A DNA stretch of 64,000 nucleotides from Kalmusia sp. IMI 367209 (taxonomy: Eukaryota; Ascomycota; Dothideomycetes; Pleosporales; Didymosphaeriaceae). The translations under genes were made by a program, and so were the position numbers. The stretch covers positions 496,001 to 560,000 of the forward strand of contig JAPEUQ010000011.1 of assembly GCA_027946365.1 (NCBI GenBank). Reading direction: 5' to 3'. The notes beneath the pieces are model-generated. The model made no database searches, had not been told where the DNA came from, and worked only from the letters and a program-made list of their open reading frames with translations. Below, piece after piece: positions 52,517-62,457 of this stretch (position 1 is the stretch's first letter; every line of letters begins with the position of its first letter).

Positions 52517-53803
52517 ATGCCTCCTTCGAACGACATTAATGATCCCCTGGTTCAGGTTTTACGTTCACCTTTACAGGTTATGACCAAGCACGACTTTGAT
52601 CCTATAACCGATGGTCATGTACAGCAATGGGGAGACCAATGGGGAGACCTGGGATGCTCTTCATCTATCACAATGGCCAGTGGCGCAGGAAGTCCCATTT
52701 GCGATGATTGGCGAAGTGCCTATCAAACTTCCAATGTCGAGCCGAATCTGCTGGACAACGTACAGAATCAATTTCGAAGCTTTGTAGGTATCAGTCTCTC
52801 TAATAGGATGCCATGTTATCCATTTTTGATACACATCTTGTAGGATTCCTGCCTATACCATGATCTGAGCCATCTAGAACGAAGGCAATATTCGCCATAC
52901 AGATCCCCTCGAGATAGCGCCACGCAGCTCCAGCCAAAAGATCCAAGACTGACCATGGCAAACACACAGCCTACCAGAAGTTCTTCAGATCATTCGATCG
53001 GTACAGATATTCACCGCTCAACATGTTGGGTAAGCAATGTCTCGTTGCTAGTCCTGTTTGATTCGAGCTGAAGTTACATACTTGTGACAGTGTAGTCACC
53101 TCGGTCAGCCAGATCATATGCTGAGTACATCGTTCTCAAATGTCCCGATGTCCGTACATGATATGGATCAGCACTCATTTCGGTCCTTCATCATCGGGGT
53201 CACGGCGACGCCGCCCTTTGGGTCGAATATGAATCAGCATACTTTGGCAGACCTCCAAAGTCTTGATGCGCCGAATGCTACCTCGTACCCATCCGTTGAA
53301 CCACAGCACCTGCTTTCAGGACTGACACCGAACAAGGTTCTTGATCTGAACGATCAATCGTCACACACCCAAAGATCTTGTTCGTGTTCGTCGCCTTTGA
53401 GAGATATGATCTTCAACTTCAATAGCTCAAATTATTCAGATACCCCCAAGTAAGCCCTTCAAATGATGAGTGCACCTGATAACTGGGTCTTATGATTTGA
53501 TGCAGCGCTAGCGGCCCGCAAATAGGGTCACCTGGTCGTGCACGTCGCTTTCCATGCCCGTACTATCCCTGCATTCGCGAATTTGTCTCTCGGAACGATC
53601 TTGAACGCCATCTTGCTACCCGCCAACATCGTAAAGATTACGAAAATTGGGAAAGGCGGGCCAATCGCTTTACGTGCAAGGTCATCGCGTGCAAGAGGAA
53701 TAGCAAAGGGTTTGCGAGGAAGGATCATTACATGAGACACATGCAGACGATGCATCCCGGAATGAATCTGGACGATGATGGTATGTATGAAAACATGACC
53801 TAG
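52517..53803 (+). CDS. C2H2 zinc-finger protein (fungal transcription factor)
   Basis: Four exons (52517-52783, 52844-53029, 53091-53449, 53506-53803; introns 60, 61 and 56 bases) give 369 residues. The first 290 residues are Ser/Gln/Asn-rich and without a known domain, as in many regulator activation regions. Exon 4 encodes two adjacent zinc fingers: FPCPYYPCIREFVSRNDLER with HLATRQH, and FTCKVIACKRNSKGFARKDH with YMRHMQTMH. The fungal style with a wide C-x4-6-C spacing is common in Ascomycota. The 5' end is uncertain (earlier ATGs at 52,353 and 52,428). The 3' end is too: a GTATGT at 53781 with an AG at 53822 would make a 42-base intron and extend the protein by an acidic tail to 53893. Confidence 0.7.
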
Positions 53804-54306
53804 CATGTTCAACTCTACGTAGAAGCGAATAAAGAAGATATTTCGTTTGAATTTGAGAAGGCTCAATATTTTCCTAAGGTTCGTAATTACTAGATTTAAT
53901 CCTAAGTTTTTAAGTCCTCTTTGGCTTGCTGGTGTGCAAGAAAAACCACGCCAAATTGAATCTGCCCGTAAAGGCGCTTAGCATGCAACTGTGCATCGCT
54001 GGTCAAATTTCGTTCAACCTCGCTACTTAGGGTCTGGACATAGTATCGATTTGCTCTCTGAAAGTCAACATGAGAATATAATGACAGGATGTAAATCCAA
54101 CAGAAAAAATAGCCTTCTTCTCACTCTTGCTTGTCTACTTTCCGCTTCTATGCTTTGCTTACACCATACTTACTTCTTGCGTTCCCGTCACTTGCGCTAC
54201 GCCATTGCCAGCATATCAACCGCAAAGCCCTCTTCATTTCCGTATCTCGTATTTAATTACCATTCTCAGATCTGCTGTCTGTTTCCTCGTACTTCTCTTC
54301 TTCCGT
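53804..54306. other. Convergent intergenic
   Basis: This is the 3' flank of the C2H2 gene (or its last exon, 53823-53893) and of the 653-residue protein gene. Small plus frames at 53,991-54,348 are leucine/serine-rich and have no recognisable domain. Confidence 0.35.
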
Positions 54307-56268
54307 TCACATTCTTTTCCTGTCAATCACCAATCCGGTGATGTTTAGTGCGTCGAGTTCCCTTTTCATTGTTGTCTTTTTGCTCTTCTGTGCAGCGACT
54401 CGGGGTGTTGGATCCTTATAATTATCTGATTTGATATCTCTCAATATCTTTCGCTTCTTCTCTGCTCTTGTATGGGCGAGGAATGCAGAGTTCGCCGCTT
54501 CTCGCTCCTTTACCTTTTTCGCTTTTCTCTTACAACTGACTTTGACCTGCGAGGATTGTAGTGCGGGAAGGTCTCCTGGGTCCTGTTCCTCTGCTATTGA
54601 TGTAGTTGTCCTTTGGCAAGTCCTTGCTAGTGCTGTTTCTGATCTAGCAATGTTCTCTTGAAGCAGTGTTTCTGGAGTTGGAGTTGGAGTTGGACGCACA
54701 GGGAAGCATTCGGCGAATGAGCTCGCCCACGCTTTCACAATCACGTCTTTGTTCTCCGCATCCAGCATTTCCGGGAACGTGTCAGCATTGTACCATCTTG
54801 TGATTTCATTCACGAAGAAATCTTCTTTCTTTGGATGCCAAGCAATGTCTAGTCTGGCGCCTATCCTCAGCGAGTCAAGTCCCACGAGCTTTTTGGCTTG
54901 CAGTGCCTTGTAAGTGCGCAAGACAAAAGAGCGAAGATCCTCTTGCGTCAACTTTGATTTCTCGAAGTACTGGTCAGTTACATCCGATGAAAGCAAGCCC
55001 GAGCCCACTTGTATGACGCACGTCTTCTCATGCAGGGTGGTATGTATCATATGTGTAATGTACGGCTCCCGTGTGCCATATTCAGCTGTCTTCGTAGCTA
55101 CAAAGACACGGAACTCGCCTTCGAAGCGGAGATTCTCGACAAATTCCTGGTGGATCCATTGATAGCAGTTTCTTCCGCCTACTGAATTGGCGGCTCTTTC
55201 TTTTCGCTCCTTCTCTTCCGGTATCATTACCTTCTTTCTGTGCCTTCTCTTACTCCCACTATTGTCCTTATTTACTTGGCAATTCTCGTCATCCTCCTTC
55301 CTATCCTCAATACTTCTATCCTCCACAAGCTCCCCATAGTCCTCGAGCCCTTTCTTTTCTAATCTCACGAGTGCTGCGCGGACCCCTGCATCGCACGTCG
55401 GTTTTCCTTTCCGCGAAGCGCTACTCCTTAGCCCGGGCGACACAATAATAACATGATTTCCAGAACTGCTATTGCTCCTCTTCAACACACTCCATCTCTT
55501 TGTCTTCAAAGGACAACCGCCTTTGTTCCCCAGATAGCATGTAATAGGCCTCCAAGCCCCGAGCTCGGCAGCTACCTCGTCTAGGATTTGGAGGTCATGC
55601 ACTTTGGCCTCTTCCCAAAGGACTTCGTCGCGGAGCGGCATAAAAGCGGCGCACTGATGCGCTAGGATGTCGAAGGTATAGTTTTGATAGCTAGGCTGGA
55701 ACTTTGAGGAGTCATGGTAGGTTATCACGACTGTGATATGCTTTCTCTCCTCACGGGTTTTAGACTGCAGGACGCAGAGGGCTTCGGTTGGGGAGAAGAC
55801 ATAAGTGATGTTTTGGAAGTGGCGGTATTTCAGGATTTCAACCATGAGGATATTCTGGTCGAGGAGGCGCTGTTCTTCGTCTAGGTAGACGGTGTGGGGT
55901 CCAAGTCCAATCTCTTCTCGCAAATGCCGCATGTTAGCTGCCGACCAATAATCAGGGCAATTGTCGAATTGTGATCGGGGGAGTCTCACGTGTGTCGTCA
56001 GATGGTGCTTGTCGTCTGCTCGCGGCGTGTCCTTATCTTCATCGCAGTGCAGCCAAAGAATAGAGTTGCCGATGGCTACTGATGGTTCAGGGGCTGTCCC
56101 AAGTGAACAATCTGCCCTTTTGATGCAGCGTGTTGTTCTTGATGTGGTGTTTAGGGATGAAGTAAATCTAAGTTCGTTGTATTTCAATTTGGTGCCCTTA
56201 CTTTTCTCGAAACTAGGCACACGCGTATTTGATTCAGACGCGAAGATACTTCGTGTGGACATGGCCAT
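54307..56268 (-). CDS. Hypothetical protein, 653 aa, possible ATP-grasp-like core
   Basis: This is a single long frame from the ATG at 56268 to 54307. The N-terminal half contains ILWLHCDEDKDTPRAD and PHTVYLDEEQRLLDQNILM. A Lys/Arg/Glu-rich linker follows (about residues 330-385). A more ordered segment then gives NCYQWIHQEFVENLRFEGEF, RVFVATK, a block around residues 470-500, and LRIGARLDIAWHPKKEDFFV followed by NEITRWYNADTFPEML. The pattern of an Arg and Asp in a strand followed by FFVNE, then a tryptophan and aromatic stretch, recalls the metal-binding end of ATP-grasp ligases, but I cannot see a full active site. The C-terminus is strongly basic with nuclear-localisation-like runs (KRKAKKVKERE, AEKKRKILR). 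Function unknown. Confidence 0.6.
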   Translation of the reverse strand: MAMSTRSIFASESNTRVPSFEKSKGTKLKYNELRFTSSLNTTSRTTRCIKRADCSLGTAPEPSVAIGNSILWLHCDEDKDTPRADDKHHLTTHVRLPRSQFDNCPDYWSAANMRHLREEIGLGPHTVYLDEEQRLLDQNILMVEILKYRHFQNITYVFSPTEALCVLQSKTREERKHITVVITYHDSSKFQPSYQNYTFDILAHQCAAFMPLRDEVLWEEAKVHDLQILDEVAAELGAWRPITCYLGNKGGCPLKTKRWSVLKRSNSSSGNHVIIVSPGLRSSASRKGKPTCDAGVRAALVRLEKKGLEDYGELVEDRSIEDRKEDDENCQVNKDNSGSKRRHRKKVMIPEEKERKERAANSVGGRNCYQWIHQEFVENLRFEGEFRVFVATKTAEYGTREPYITHMIHTTLHEKTCVIQVGSGLLSSDVTDQYFEKSKLTQEDLRSFVLRTYKALQAKKLVGLDSLRIGARLDIAWHPKKEDFFVNEITRWYNADTFPEMLDAENKDVIVKAWASSFAECFPVRPTPTPTPETLLQENIARSETALARTCQRTTTSIAEEQDPGDLPALQSSQVKVSCKRKAKKVKEREAANSAFLAHTRAEKKRKILRDIKSDNYKDPTPRVAAQKSKKTTMKRELDALNITGLVIDRKRM

Positions 56269-56616
56269 AGTGAAATTGCCTGGACGACGCTATTGTCTGG
56301 CCGTTTGGTTGAAGTACTAAAAGATGTTGTCTACAAATAGCCTTAGTTTCTAGCGTTCACAAAGCGGACAATGGAGGTAATGGTTTGTATAGAACTTGTA
56401 GTTCTGGTGGTAGGGGAAGTTGAGTACTAAATAAGGGCTAGTTATTATAAGGCCTTCACTATTTACGATGATGGAAACAGCAATCGAGGAAATTTGGAGG
56501 TCAGGTGGGTGAGTCTCTAGCAAACATAATCACCAATTTCCACTGTCTCATAAGTCATGCTCGAAGAAATTTTTTTGATTGACACATTGTTGAAAATACT
56601 ATAGTACACTCCCTCC

Positions 56617-56656
56617 TTTTTCCATCGAGTTCAGTGTTTTTCCATCGAGTTCAGTG
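56617..56656. repeat. Perfect 20-base tandem duplication
   Basis: The unit TTTTTCCATCGAGTTCAGTG occurs twice head-to-tail (56617-56636 and 56637-56656) without mismatch in non-coding sequence. It probably arose by replication slippage or filling of a break. Confidence 0.9.
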
Positions 56657-57032
56657 AGGATGAGCCAACGACGGCATGCTGAAAATGATCTTCATCTTTC
56701 TCATCACTTCATAATCTACGTGACTAGGGGGGTCAGTATCACGACGTGGGAAGATGCAAGTGCTCCTTGCCTCGTACAGAGAATCAACACATACTCGGAG
56801 GTACTCTGGTGCCGCTTCAGATGTTCAATGCCCCAATGAGCACCCCGGTCAACCACGAAACGGGTAAAGGTCTATATCAGATTATGATAGGTGACAGCCC
56901 TGGATTAAGGCAGGGCCGCAAGAGAAGGACTAAAGGGTCATTTAATACATATACAATAATCGTAGACGACGTTCTGCTTTGTCGCAGTGACATTAGACGC
57001 AATATTCTAGTACCTATGGATCACGATACTCA

Positions 57033-57039
57033 TTTAGCC
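57033..57039 (-). promoter_or_regulatory. Possible XlnR/Xyr1 binding site
   Basis: The minus strand reads GGCTAAA, the published consensus of the xylanase activator XlnR/Xyr1. It lies 488 bases upstream of the GH11 start. A seven-base match occurs often by chance, so only the position before a xylanase gene supports it. Confidence 0.3.
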
Positions 57040-57440
57040 GATCACGCCTCCATCAAAGATTCTTATCATTTAACATAATAGCTAGTGAAGGACTGATAAA
57101 GCTTGGCAGCTAGTTGTGCTCGTTAGCGTGTGCACGTATTAACCGGTTCTCCTCATTTTAACCGATGTTTCTTTAGAAGACTAAAAGCCACGCGTACCCG
57201 TTATCGGTTCTCATAGCCGACCCCTGCTCTCTGTGAACAACAAGCCTCATCAGCCAAATTGGGTCATCCTTTAAGCAATGTTCATATTTCAATTGGTGCA
57301 ATATCCCACAAGTCTTCTTGATGCTGTGGATAGTCAATGATGCGTAAATTTGAGAGGCAAAAGTAGAGTCTTGAGAACGGCTTTACTAGCATCCACGAAT
57401 CTCATAGACTGTGGTATAATACTTGCAATGGCATATAATG

Positions 57441-57450
57441 TATATATAAA
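57441..57450 (+). promoter_or_regulatory. TATA box of the GH11 gene
   Basis: TATATATAAA lies 77-86 bases before the ATG at 57527, a usual distance for TATA-driven inducible fungal secreted-enzyme genes. Confidence 0.5.
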
Positions 57451-57526
57451 GCTTACAAGTTATCATAACGAGAATAATCGTCAAATGTGGCAATGATCTA
57501 GCATCTCTCTTGATCATAATACGATC

Positions 57527-58373
57527 ATGTTGTCGTCTGCAACACTCCTGATTTTCCTTCTTCCCGTCTTGGAGGCTGTAGTGCCCCTGGCACATGCCTC
57601 ACCTATACTTCAAAGCTCAACCAGCAATGAAGGTCGCAATCGGTCGCCGGAGTTTTACGAAGTAGTGGGTTCCATGGTTGCCAACTCCACGGCGGATGGA
57701 CACAGGAGTCTCCAAAAGCGCCCATCTTTCAGCACCAGCCAAGATGGTGTTAATGGAGCGGGTTTCTACTTCACGCTGTACAATGATAATCATGCCGGCG
57801 CTACTTACACTGAGTACAACAGTGGACAATTCCAACTAGGGTGGACTACAAGTGTCGAGTTTCTTAGTGGAAAGGGATACAAGGGGCAGACACCGAAGTA
57901 CGTGAAATTGCTTCCTTGCGAGCATGTTGAGTCCTTGACTCCAAGCGCAAGACACACTGAAGACAAACTTTAGAACTTTGACCTGGTCTGGCTATTTCAG
58001 CGCGACTGGTGACTACACAATGGCAGTGTATGGATGGACGACAAACCCGGTCACTGAGTGGTACATTGTCGAGCAGCACGGCACCGGCACGTCTGGCAAT
58101 GGTGACACCCTTGGCCATGTTGACACCGACGGCGGTGTCTACGATGTTTATGATCTATTCTACCAAAATGTGCCTGAGATCTATGGAGTCACTAGCTTCC
58201 ACCAGTACTGGTCTGTTCGACGATCTGCTCGAACCACTGGCTCGGTAACCACTGGCAACCACTTCCAGAGTTGGAAGAATCTGGGCCTTGACCCTGGCTA
58301 CTCCGTGTTCCAGGTCGTCACTGCCGAGGGTTTCTCAGGTACCGGTTATCTCGATTTCACCGTCAGTTATTGA
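57527..58373 (+). CDS. GH11 endo-1,4-beta-xylanase
   Basis: This secreted enzyme cuts the xylan backbone. Two exons (57527-57897, 57974-58373; intron 76 bases) encode 256 residues. The precursor has a signal peptide (LLIFLLPVLEAVVPLAHA) and a propeptide ending in a Kex2-type site (HRSLQKR, about residues 58-64). The beta-jelly-roll domain follows: GVNGAGFYFTLYNDNHAG, YNSGQFQLGW, TWSGYFSATGDYTMAVYGW. The nucleophile is the first glutamate in NPVTEWYIVE and the acid/base glutamate lies in VTAEGFSGTG, with the thumb region between. FHQYWSVRRSAR and GNHFQSWKNLGL are standard GH11 blocks. The only intron lies just before TLTWSGYFS. A possible XlnR site and a TATA box stand upstream, so xylan induction is plausible. 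Confidence 0.95.
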
Positions 58374-58984
58374 TGGCTGCGAGTGCTGTTGAAGGGTCTT
58401 TCATCGACCGTCTTCAATGAAGAACGTCTTGACGAATCTTTTTTTTCTACTACTTACCATTCTGGATTGGCTTTGCAAGCAGGTTCATTACATTCCTTCA
58501 CTGCGTAAAATGGTCGATCAAGAAACACACGAAACCTGAATGCATGCCTCTCACACAATATCAGCGAATCATTCTCTTTTAAGATACATCTCGCTCATTC
58601 AGTGAAAGGATGCTGAGCTAGTCAATTTGGAGCTGTCGACGCCAGTTAGAAGCAGTAAGCCCAACTCCATATTCAACGAAAGGAGTCATCTGAGAACTAA
58701 CTTATCTCATCAGTCAAAGCCGCCTGTAATTAAAACGCGGAAAGAAGCTGTATCGAGTTTGAATTGTTAATCACTGCGTCATTGCTTCCACACCATCTCA
58801 TCTCCCAGGGTCACACGCGCACACACCAACACGCGCACATGCCTTGTGCAAGGACCTAAGTTTCGTGAGTCATTGTATAGATCACTCCTAGACAACGATA
58901 TTGTACTCTTCCCTGTTCGCACTCATCATTCAGTCCATGACATCATTAAGCCTTTACTTCTTGAGGAAGATACGCCAGTTTAGA
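58374..58984. other. Intergenic, no gene seen
   Basis: This is the 3' flank of the xylanase gene. A CA/CG-alternating low-complexity patch lies at about 58,812-58,850. The open frame upstream of 58985 (Met at 58937) could extend the next protein. Confidence 0.4.
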
Positions 58985-59440
58985 ATGCGAGCCATCATTC
59001 GATTTGCCCTCCCCCTACTCTCTATGCTTCTCGTCCTTTCCGCAGCATCCACTATCACATATCGCAACCTATCCCGTCGCGGACTCCCCGGCGCATTCTA
59101 CGCATGTCCTCTCCCCGACTGGCAGCCAAATGAGCAATCGCAATGCAAATGGCAGGAGGCTGCTCCCTGTAACAACAGACTTGATAATACGTTCCCACCT
59201 TTCACACCTGGATCCCTAGGGCCCGACGAATTCGGCAGATGTCAGTTATACGACAACAACAATTGTTCTGGACATCATATCGACTCGCTGATTTTTCCAG
59301 GAAGCGCCAATGTAACGGCAAAGAATATCCAGAGCGTATTTTGTTACAACTGCACCTTGTTGGACTGCAGCGACGTCAATCCAACGATTATCTCAATTGG
59401 ATTCAAAAGGCCTCGTCCTACGCAGAGTTTTAGGGGGTAG
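58985..59440 (+). CDS. Small secreted cysteine-rich protein, candidate effector
   Basis: From the ATG at 58985 the protein has 151 residues: a clear signal peptide (MRAIIRFALPLLSMLLVLSA) and a mature part of about 130 residues with eight cysteines (in ACPLPDW, QCKWQ, PCNNR, RCQLYDNNNCSG, FCYNC and LDCSD). An even cysteine number, small size and no known enzyme motif are the usual profile of secreted fungal effectors or surface-binding proteins. GRCQLYDNNNCSGHHIDSLI followed by PGSANVTAKNIQSVFCYNC resembles beta-gamma-crystallin-like small secreted proteins, but that is weak. An earlier in-frame Met at 58937 would add 16 residues before the signal and is less likely. No intron. Function unknown. 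Confidence 0.65.
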   Translation: MRAIIRFALPLLSMLLVLSAASTITYRNLSRRGLPGAFYACPLPDWQPNEQSQCKWQEAAPCNNRLDNTFPPFTPGSLGPDEFGRCQLYDNNNCSGHHIDSLIFPGSANVTAKNIQSVFCYNCTLLDCSDVNPTIISIGFKRPRPTQSFRG

Positions 59441-60272
59441 GAGTGCTGAGCAGGGCCTTACTCAATGTTGAGCCAAAGCACGAACGTGCACATCGAGAGA
59501 TGAGGAGAAGATTTCTCTTACAATGGCGATGTACGGCACATGCAATTAGTCCGAGGTCAATATCATTGTTTACCATAAGTCTATCATCACCGTCTCTATG
59601 GTTAGCTACAGGTGATTGAATCTTTGCACATTCATGCGTACATGCACGTATGTTCGCCTACTGTGATCTAGCTGAGGAAACGGCTCATCTCCTGCAATGA
59701 GAACATACTTTAGAGCAATGGTAGGGCTCGCCCTTGAAGCGCTCGCATCCGTCGTATTGAACGTTGCTCCAGTTTGCCCCCTATGAGGTCTAATAAATAA
59801 TCATGCGATATTCCGAAGCGATGCTACAATTGCCGGGGGAGCTGGGATATAGATCGAGCACACAACGGAGCAGGAGTTCTGCTAGATCTAGGCTTTTTCT
59901 TGAATACTCCACTGTGGGTAGCTTAGTAGTAATACTTGTAATATGATACTCTTTTTTCCCTCCTGCCACATACACACATGCTTGTCTGAGGAAACGTGAT
60001 AGGTCGCGCCTGCCGACCCGATCAATGACCACCTAAGGGCGTTCCTCTCAATAGCATCAAATTCAAGCACATTTTAGGTGATCTAGGATAATGATTGTGA
60101 TTGTGAGCGCAACCTGAGAGATCGACGGAATTGAAACACGGCCTTTGAGAGCCAATAATCTCTTCCACAACGCTTACAAGACAGACGCCTTTCGAAACAC
60201 CGCGGCCCTTATAAGGATATATATTATTCCAATGCCACCTATATTTTCTGCTCTGAGAGGCTACAAAACGCA
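59441..60272. other. Gene-poor region
   Basis: No supported gene. Small minus frames at 59,790-60,312 have no recognisable motif. Confidence 0.4.
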
Positions 60273-60780
60273 ATGAAATTAATACTAGCAAACGTAATGA
60301 AGGTTCTCGCATTGTTCGTGGCCCGGATCACGGGCGTCTGAAGTATTACACCGATCATGGGTCTTGAGCACGAAAATCCCACATCCAACAAGTGCATCGT
60401 GGTTTTCAAGACAGCGACTTGAAATGCAGCCCTTCGCGTCGCATCTTTCCTCTGTCAACGCAAGACTGCGCAAAATTGGTGCATACAAGAGTCCCAACAT
60501 TCTCGGCATCAGATCCTTCAAAGCTTACAACCTCAACGCGCCAAACACTACCATAGTTACTCTCACTAGGTATGTTTATCAAACTACTGCAGAAAAGTGG
60601 TGGTATAATCTCAAACCCAGAGTAAAAATCTCGCGTCAGGATTTTCAAGGACGGGTGATAAGTAGCTTCAACACCGCTAGATCAGACACGTGTGACGATG
60701 CGAACGGCTACGGAACACATCTTGCTGGAATTGCAAGTTCGTAGGCGTATGGCTTTGTTCCTTAAGGGTGTCAAATATGG
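60273..60780 (+). pseudogene. Decayed subtilase (S8 protease) gene, N-terminal part
   Basis: An ATG at 60273 opens a signal-like segment (MKLILANVMKVLALFVARI). After a stop codon, the same frame gives ENPTSNKCIVVFKTAT, the start of an I9 propeptide. Another frame then continues with SHLSSVNARLRK and GIRSFK, and with the catalytic-domain start FQGRVISSFN and DDANGYGTHLAGIAS. In active subtilases this last block is NGHGTHxAG, with the first His catalytic. Here it is Tyr (TAC from CAC would be one C-to-T change before A). After about 60745 the frame is lost again and nothing of the serine block is seen. This is a dead, truncated copy. Confidence 0.6.
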
Positions 60781-62457
60781 AGCACCAGGAATCGGCCGCT
60801 ACAACAGCATTTGATCTTCGAAACCTGGAGCAAATAGTGAGCGCTTCGGTCGCTTTAAGACAGCATGTTATAGTGCCCTTTGATGAAGACGAGTTCCCTT
60901 TGCACGTGTAGCCTAGCAATAGTGTAGAGGTCATGTCCGCACATGCATGCGTTCCTGCTATGATAACCAGTCTGTGAGGTTCTAGATCCCACGGACCGTA
61001 GAGCTTCGCGCGGTGTTCTACACCAATAGTTTTGCAACATACCCTCAATGGAAAGCGAAGAGGAAAGTGTTAAAATTATTACAGATCAGACAGCTCTTCC
61101 GCGATGTGAGTTGTGTTGGGCGGGTCTGTCGGCCACAATTTTGCTAGATATCGCGGTCTTGGGTAAGTACGCGGCAACCGCCGATCTCTGCAATCAACTC
61201 ACCCAGGATCTGAACGGACAAGTGAACCTGCTTTCCTAGGGAGATAATTAATAAGTTCTCAATATTACACGAAATCGATGCTGTTAATTATCATTGCTTG
61301 ACTTCGTGCGACTCAACCCTTGGAGGTGGGGCAATTTGGGCAATGCCATCAGCATATCAGACGCAACCAATTCCGCATTAACGCGCAGCCTCAAAGCCCC
61401 TGAAACTGGCCATTGGAAATCTGTGAGAAGCCGTTGATTACTGTGCCATATCAGCACTCTTCGGCTACCTGTCGGTCGCTTCGAGACAGGAAAAGATGGG
61501 TTCTCAGAGCGCTTCAGCAGGCGCGTAACATGCGCAGTCCAGATCACACAACAGAACAAATGGCGTTTCCAGAGGAAATATTAGTGCGATGCGTTATTTC
61601 ATAGTCAAATACACATCTGCAAATGCTATAGTGCAGAGTCCTGATGCAGAGAAGTCGGCGTGATCGGGGAGCCTAATATTCTGGCGTGCGACGCTGCTAC
61701 ATGAATCGAGGTACAAAACACATGTTTGAAAATCCTACTTAGATACTGACACCAATTCTACAGCGACTTATCACTGACCATATGCGGTCCTGCCTTTATG
61801 ATAAAGACTGACATCTCCAAAATACAGTGAAACCAGCGCAGAGTCATGCACCGTGATACCCTGGCATGTCTGACTCAGTGCCTGTTCGAACCAACCTGGT
61901 ACGCTAGCGGAGAAATGGGCACAATCGATAGGAGCTATGTCGTCAATACAAGGGCCTACACAAGAAAGCAAACATGAGAAGATTGGTTCCAAATGTTTGA
62001 ATGAAAAGTCGCCGATCCTGCCCAGTAGTTGGACAAGACTTCGTTTCCACGTGGCACGGCATCGGTCACCATGGTGCTCACACAAGCCAAGGCGGGCCGC
62101 GACTTCCGCCATCAACCTCTTCAACTTTACGTCTCAAAATATATTTCCTCATCCCCCACAACTCAAAGGATAATGCTCGCTCATACTCGAAGAGTCGCCC
62201 ACTAGTCTAGGCCGCCTGCGAGCGCTGCTAATGCAGCGACATATACTGCCACCGAAGCCACGATTGTGGTTTTAATACCACGGTGTCTATGCCCCTATTG
62301 TACTGTAGGTCGATATCGTCGCTCAGGCTGGGAACTTTGTTTGAGCAAGAGATGCCTCCCATGCTTCGAGAGCAATGTTATATTGTTTAATGCCGTAGAC
62401 GGCAGACACAATCGATGCGATCAATCCTGTTATTACGTTTAGTGTTCACGATCAATA
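60781..62457. other. Gene-poor region, no supported gene
   Basis: Several frames of 60-120 codons occur on both strands (for example 61,771-62,124 minus, 117 codons), with no motif or splice context. It could hold more of the decayed subtilase or other relics beyond recognition. Confidence 0.4.

Larger units (their letters stand above)
56269..57526. other. Divergent intergenic region upstream of the GH11 gene
   Basis: AT-rich, with a 20-base tandem duplication at 56617-56656, a possible XlnR site at 57033-57039 and a TATA box at 57441-57450. A plus frame at about 56,746-57,078 has no recognisable motif. Confidence 0.4.

Noticed and set aside
56597..56620. CTCCCTCC near 56,610 as a transposon terminal repeat
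   Set aside because: I found no inverted partner or target-site duplication nearby.
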